From the NCBI GenBank assembly GCA_016929395.1, contig JAFGIX010000023.1, positions 1 to 64,000 of the forward strand: DNA of 64,000 nucleotides, read 5' to 3'. The notes below the pieces were generated by a model. It saw nothing but the letters and a program-made list of their open reading frames with translations. It had not been told where the DNA came from and ran no database searches. Within the stretch, counting starts at the first letter, position 1. Each line of letters begins with the position of its first letter. The position numbers and the translations under genes were made by a program. This document shows positions 60,213 to 64,000 of this stretch, in pieces. The stretch comes from Candidatus Zymogenus saltonus. GTDB taxonomy: Bacteria > Desulfobacterota > Zymogenia > Zymogenales > Zymogenaceae.

Positions 60213-61106
60213 TCATCCCCTCTTCCAGTGGGAGTGGAGCCAGAGCCACTGACCCGGATATTTCCTGACGTATCTCTCCAAAACCTCGGTTCTGAGCTGG
60301 GTCAGGGCCTCCACGTCCCCTTCCCTGTCCCCCGTGGGGGTAAAGTCGATCGGGTCCTCTATGTAGAGGGTGTACCTGCTCTTCTTTTCTCTAACGATAA
60401 ACATCGGCAGGAGCTTGGCCCCGGTCCTTAAGGAGATAACTGCGGGGCCCGCCGCCATCCGGGTCTCCTTGCCGAAAAAATCCGCCTTTATGCCGCGGCG
60501 CTTGTGCTCGTCCGCGACCATCATCACGAATGCGGATTGATTTAACCTGTTGATTACTATCTTCGCCACATCGGTCCTCTCGGTGAAGTTCAGCCTGTTC
60601 AGGTCTATCTTGTCCATGTAGCGGTACCAGGCGTTCGTCAGCGCCGTCACCCTCGGGTCTTTGACGAGAAACCAGAAGTTGAGGTCCTTCTCGGCCCCCA
60701 GACGCACCCCCATCAGCTGGAAGTTTCCGAGGTGGGCGGTAAGGCCTATCGCCCCCATACCCCCGCTTCTCGCCTCGGCTACCTTCTCGATCCCGATCAC
60801 CTTCACGTTTTCTAAAAGCTCCTCCCTCCTCTTCGGGTGAAAATAGTGGGTTACCTCCATGACCCCGATTATCTGGATATACACCGCCTGGCGGGCTATC
60901 GCGGCGATCTCCCTCTTGGAGCGTTCGTTCCCTAAGGCGGCGTTTATGTTCCTCACAAACCTCCTGTTCAGCCCGAATATGATAACGAACGGGTAGGCCA
61001 CCGCAAACAACAGATATGAAACAAACCTGATCAACCAGAGGGGCAGGATCGGCATCACCTCAACCATGAAGATGAACGCCATCGCCTCGGGGTATCCCTT
61101 TCTCAT
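60213..61106 (-). CDS. LpxL/HtrB-like lipid acyltransferase (paralogue)
   Basis: A 297-residue paralogue of the preceding gene, with a membrane helix at about 10-45. Block I reads AHLGNFQLMG (His-X4-Gln). MVADEHKRRG, the AAGPAVISLRTGAKLLPMFIVR region and the WLWLHSHWKR tail are present. AAGGAGAG lies before the ATG. The pair may add two different acyl chains to the same acceptor, as LpxL and LpxM do; this is inference. Bases 60000-60212 between the two genes hold nothing recognisable. Confidence 0.8.
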   Translation of the reverse strand: MRKGYPEAMAFIFMVEVMPILPLWLIRFVSYLLFAVAYPFVIIFGLNRRFVRNINAALGNERSKREIAAIARQAVYIQIIGVMEVTHYFHPKRREELLENVKVIGIEKVAEARSGGMGAIGLTAHLGNFQLMGVRLGAEKDLNFWFLVKDPRVTALTNAWYRYMDKIDLNRLNFTERTDVAKIVINRLNQSAFVMMVADEHKRRGIKADFFGKETRMAAGPAVISLRTGAKLLPMFIVREKKSRYTLYIEDPIDFTPTGDREGDVEALTQLRTEVLERYVRKYPGQWLWLHSHWKRG

Positions 61107-61224
61107 GCAACTCTCTCCTTTTTACAGTTCTTAGCGTAGTGGATAAAGCTATCAGGAAACGGCGAAAAAGTCAAAAAAAAGTTTTCAATATCACAGTCAA
61201 TCCTTGTAATTAAAGGGGAATATG

Positions 61225-61239
61225 TGATATTAAATATCA
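61225..61239. promoter_or_regulatory. Perfect palindrome TGATATT-A-AATATCA
   Basis: A seven-base inverted repeat with a one-base centre, 63 bases ahead of the sulfatase ATG. A candidate operator; the factor is unknown. Confidence 0.35.
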
Positions 61240-61302
61240 ACACAATACTATTGGTATCTGTTTTTAAGAAAAATGTCCTATAACGATATAAGGAGAGATG
61301 CC

Positions 61303-62748
61303 ATGAAAAGGCGCGATTTCCTCAAAATGACGGCCCTGGCGGGCGCCTCCACGGCCCTGGGGGTCTCCCTCCCGGGCTGCGGGAGGGGCATCCTCTCGAA
61401 AGATCCGAACAGGCCCAACGTGATCTTCATCACCGCCGATGACCTCGGGTGGAAAGACCTCCGCTGCTTCGGCAACAGTGAGGTCAAGACGCCGAACATC
61501 GACCGGCTGGCGAAGGAGGGGATGAGGTTCACCAGCGCCTTTGTGGTGGCTTCGAGCTGCGCCCCCAGCAGGGCGAGCTTCATCACGGGGCAGTACCCCC
61601 ACACCAACGGCGTGACGGCGCTGACCCACATAAAGAAGTCGAGGTCGCTTAGGCCCTTCTACGAGACGCTCCCGTCGATCCTCTCCGAGAACGGCTACAA
61701 CACCGCCCTCGAGGGTAAGTGGCACGTCTCCCCCTACCTCCCCACCGGCTGGTACGGCTACAGGGAGAGGCTTTCGGGCATGCTCCCGAAGGACTTCTGG
61801 ATCGAGAACTCCGAAAAGGCGGTGAAATTCATCGAGGACAACAGGGAAAACCGCTTCTACCTCGAGCTCAACTACATGAACAACCACAGGAGGGACGACG
61901 GCGAGTTCTACTTCGCGGACGGCTTTCCGGTCGACCCCGAGGACGTCCACGTTCCCGAATACTGGACGCTCCCCGACTGGGAGGAGATAAGGCTCGAGGC
62001 GGCCAAGTTCTACAGCCAGACGATGAAGATGGACAAGATGATAGGGGACGTTTTAAACAAGCTGGACGAGCTGAACCTCACCGAAAACACGCTGGTGGTA
62101 TTCGTCAGCGACAACGGCCCGCCGTTTCCCGGAAACAAGATGACCCTCTACGACCGGGGGACGGGAACCCCCCTCCTCTTCCGGCTGCCCGGCGTAATCG
62201 AGCCGGGGACGACATACGATGGGCTGGCAAACACCATAGACATCATGCCGACGATCCTCGAGGCGTGCGGTTTTACAACTCCCGAGGGCGTGCAGGGGAA
62301 GTCCCTCTTCCCGATCCTCGAAGGCGAGAAGACCGACGACCTCCACGATGTAATCTTCACCGAGATGACCGACCACGTTTATTACCTCCCAACTAGGGCG
62401 GCAAGGACAAAGGAGTGGAAGTACATCAAGAACTACTCCGACATAGCGATGGGGCTCGACCAGAACAACCACATGGAGTGGGCGCATCGCGTCTGCGAGC
62501 TGCCGAACCAGCCGTGGAAGAGCCCCAGGGTGCCGGAGGAACTGTACGACCTGAAAAACGACCCGGACGAGCAGTTGAACCTCGTTGAAAATCCGGCCTA
62601 CAAGGAGAAGCTGGATGAGATGAGGAGTCTCCTCGAGGCGCACATGAAGGAGACGAAAGATCCCTACCTCGGAAAAGGCTTCACGAAGGACTACGAGTTG
62701 AACCTCGACATCTACGAGATGAAGGCCGGCGAAGATAAATACAAATAA
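61303..62748 (+). CDS. Tat-exported sulfatase
   Basis: An arylsulfatase-type enzyme (481 residues). The signal is twin-arginine with MKRRDFLKM and a lipobox-like LPGC, so it should be exported folded and perhaps lipid-anchored. The sulfatase motif CAPSRASFITG has the Cys that becomes formylglycine. Metal ligands appear in ITADDLGW and FVSDNGPP, and LEGKWH is present. ATG 61303 is chosen because AGGAGAG precedes it; the earlier frame start would hide the Tat signal. No maturation enzyme is nearby. It may act on a sulfated polymer. Confidence 0.9.
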   Translation: MKRRDFLKMTALAGASTALGVSLPGCGRGILSKDPNRPNVIFITADDLGWKDLRCFGNSEVKTPNIDRLAKEGMRFTSAFVVASSCAPSRASFITGQYPHTNGVTALTHIKKSRSLRPFYETLPSILSENGYNTALEGKWHVSPYLPTGWYGYRERLSGMLPKDFWIENSEKAVKFIEDNRENRFYLELNYMNNHRRDDGEFYFADGFPVDPEDVHVPEYWTLPDWEEIRLEAAKFYSQTMKMDKMIGDVLNKLDELNLTENTLVVFVSDNGPPFPGNKMTLYDRGTGTPLLFRLPGVIEPGTTYDGLANTIDIMPTILEACGFTTPEGVQGKSLFPILEGEKTDDLHDVIFTEMTDHVYYLPTRAARTKEWKYIKNYSDIAMGLDQNNHMEWAHRVCELPNQPWKSPRVPEELYDLKNDPDEQLNLVENPAYKEKLDEMRSLLEAHMKETKDPYLGKGFTKDYELNLDIYEMKAGEDKYK

Positions 62749-62878
62749 CCGCCTGGTCATCCCCCTTGATTTCGTGTGATATGTGGTGGCAGTTTTTTAT
62801 AAGAGAGGGGGGGAAGCTTGAGACCCGGTAGCGAAGGGGCTGCGGTTTCAAAACAGTTGAAATGGAACATTTAAAAAA

Positions 62879-63445
62879 ATGTTTGAGATAAGGTTTCACG
62901 GCAGGGGGGGACAGGGAGCGGTCATGGCCTCCGAGATACTGGCCCTGGCCGCCTTCATGGAGGGGAAACACCCCCAGTCCTTTCCGTCGTTCGGCCTGGA
63001 GAGGAGGGGCGCCCCCGTCGCCGCCTTTCTCAGGGTAGATGACGCCAAGATCGGGCTTCGCCACGCCATCTACGAGCCGGACTTCATCGTCGTCATGGAC
63101 AGGTCGCTGTTGAAGATCGAGACGACGCTTAAGGGCCTCAAACCCGGCGGCGGCCTTTTGATAAACAGCGCCGGCGGGCCCGACTCCCTTGGGAAAATCG
63201 ATGGGATTGACGGCAATAGCAATATTGCGGTTGGAACCGTGGATGCCTCCGGGATCGCGCTGAAAAACGGCCTCGGCTCAAGGCTTATGCCGATCATCAA
63301 CACCACGATACTGGGCGCGGTGGTGAGGATGACTAATATCGTCTCTATGGAGAGCCTCGAAACGGCCATAGAAGAGACGATCGCAAAGAAGGGCGAGGAC
63401 AACCGCCTCTGCGCCAGGGAGGCCTACGAACGGGTGATCTTTTGA
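62879..63445 (+). CDS. 2-oxoacid:acceptor oxidoreductase gamma subunit
   Basis: A 188-residue subunit of pyruvate/2-ketoisovalerate/indolepyruvate-type ferredoxin oxidoreductases. The N-terminus FHGRGGQGAVMASEIL and SFPSFGLERRGAPVAAFLR are family hallmarks. It starts at ATG 62879. Next is an FAD-linked protein of the GltD type, then presumably the alpha and beta subunits outside the window. The 2-oxoacid used cannot be told from this subunit. Confidence 0.85.
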   Translation: MFEIRFHGRGGQGAVMASEILALAAFMEGKHPQSFPSFGLERRGAPVAAFLRVDDAKIGLRHAIYEPDFIVVMDRSLLKIETTLKGLKPGGGLLINSAGGPDSLGKIDGIDGNSNIAVGTVDASGIALKNGLGSRLMPIINTTILGAVVRMTNIVSMESLETAIEETIAKKGEDNRLCAREAYERVIF

Positions 63446-63542
63446 TCTATTCCTTTCTCCTCATCCTCAAGGTGAAAGCGGGAGATAAGGAGGATCGAAA
63501 CGGACGCCGAAATAGTTGAAGATTAATCGATTAAACCAAAAA

Positions 63543-64000
63543 ATGGCAGATAAAAGACCGGACAAAATTAAAATAAATATTCCCTCGATAGCCGACTTCC
63601 CTGAGGTGCCGTCATCCTGGGGGGGAATGCTCTGGAACGAAACCGGAAGCTGGCGGTTTGCGGCGCCCCTGTTTTCGGAGCGCCCGTCCCCCTGCAGCAC
63701 GGCCTGCCCCCTGAGGAACAATATCCCCCAAATCATGCACCTCGTCAAGGAAAAGGATGCGAAGGGGGCGTGGGAGCTTCTCGCCTGGGAAGACCCCCTC
63801 CCCGCTATATTGGGGAGGGTCTGCCCCGCCTTCTGCACAATGGAGTGCAACAGGGGCCGGTACGACGATCCGGTCGGGATAAGGGAGGTCGAGCGAAGGC
63901 TGGGGGACGACTTTTTAAATGCACCCTCCCCGGTGCAGAAGAGGGACAAAACGGACAAGGGAGTAGGGATCATCGGGAGCGGCCCAGCAGGGCTTTCCGC
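63543..64000 (+). CDS. GltD-like FAD oxidoreductase, N-terminal part (cut by window end)
   Basis: The open frame from ATG 63543 runs past the window end (152 codons seen). Residues about 48-115 hold the N-terminal [4Fe-4S] domain of glutamate-synthase small-subunit-like proteins: CSTACPLRNNIPQ, GRVCPAFCTMEC. VGIIGSGPAGLSA begins the FAD-binding domain. It probably passes electrons between NAD(P)H and the 2-oxoacid oxidoreductase beside it. No strong ribosome binding site precedes the ATG. Confidence 0.82.
   Translation, partial: MADKRPDKIKINIPSIADFPEVPSSWGGMLWNETGSWRFAAPLFSERPSPCSTACPLRNNIPQIMHLVKEKDAKGAWELLAWEDPLPAILGRVCPAFCTMECNRGRYDDPVGIREVERRLGDDFLNAPSPVQKRDKTDKGVGIIGSGPAGLS

Overview
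The window looks like a chromosomal segment of an anaerobic, diderm, GC-rich bacterium of the deltaproteobacterial / Desulfobacterota grade. This is inferred from gene content only: LpxL-like acyltransferases and KdsD (outer membrane), a pil gene group ordered as in Myxococcus, a type IV pilin with a sigma-54 promoter, a LarA-family racemase, a 2-oxoacid:ferredoxin oxidoreductase subunit and iron-sulfur flavoproteins. No rRNA, tRNA, CRISPR array, transposase or prophage was seen.

Layout. 0-13 kb: a repeat-built TPR protein, purB-purF, tilS, two small membrane proteins, larA-hisI, a second TPR protein, recJ and ssb facing away from each other, and a polyprenyl diphosphate synthase. 14-19.6 kb: a HEAT-repeat protein and an HD-GYP protein that share an N-terminal module, then a P1 peptidase coupled to another HEAT protein. 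19.7-24.8 kb: a minus-strand run that matches the Myxococcus pilG-pilH-pilI-pilD arrangement with two extra small membrane genes, plus a flippase-like membrane protein. 24.8-36.9 kb: a surface-polysaccharide locus (polyprenyl-phosphate sugar transferase, WecG/TagA transferase, IspD-type cytidylyltransferase, galE, kdsD, GT4 and GT2 glycosyltransferases and two giant membrane-plus-TPR proteins). The GT4 gene is split by a one-base frameshift at a run of nine G. 36.9-44.6 kb: pilA with its own sigma-54 promoter and terminator, a PilR/NtrC-type regulator, a transglutaminase-like protein, pyrC, and three tandem signal peptidase I genes, one of which has lost both catalytic residues. 44.6-48.2 kb: rfbA-rfbC-rfbB-rfbD for dTDP-rhamnose. 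48.5-54.2 kb: a small heme-type membrane protein, a tiny ANTAR-only protein with its own promoter and structured flanks, an exported protein, an Rrf2 regulator next to cysK, two DUF1232 paralogues and rlmB. 54.2-56.0 kb: an AT-rich GmrSD-like (DUF262/DUF1524) gene broken by an in-frame stop. 56.3-64 kb: two iron-sulfur flavoproteins, three acyltransferases, a Tat-exported sulfatase, and a 2-oxoacid oxidoreductase gamma subunit followed by a GltD-like flavoprotein cut by the window end.

The most unusual signals are: (1) several unrelated, degenerate, G-rich short tandem arrays that lie just after stop codons and are G-rich on the sense strand of the preceding gene; (2) the shared N-terminal module joining the HEAT and HD-GYP proteins; (3) a signal peptidase paralogue without its Ser-Lys dyad; (4) three neighbouring acyltransferases in which the acid of the HX4(D/E) motif is an amide; (5) the stand-alone ANTAR protein between a promoter/terminator overlap and a terminator-ending structured RNA; (6) the poly-G frameshift in the surface-sugar glycosyltransferase; (7) recJ and tilS start codons placed where transcription should begin, suggesting leaderless messages.
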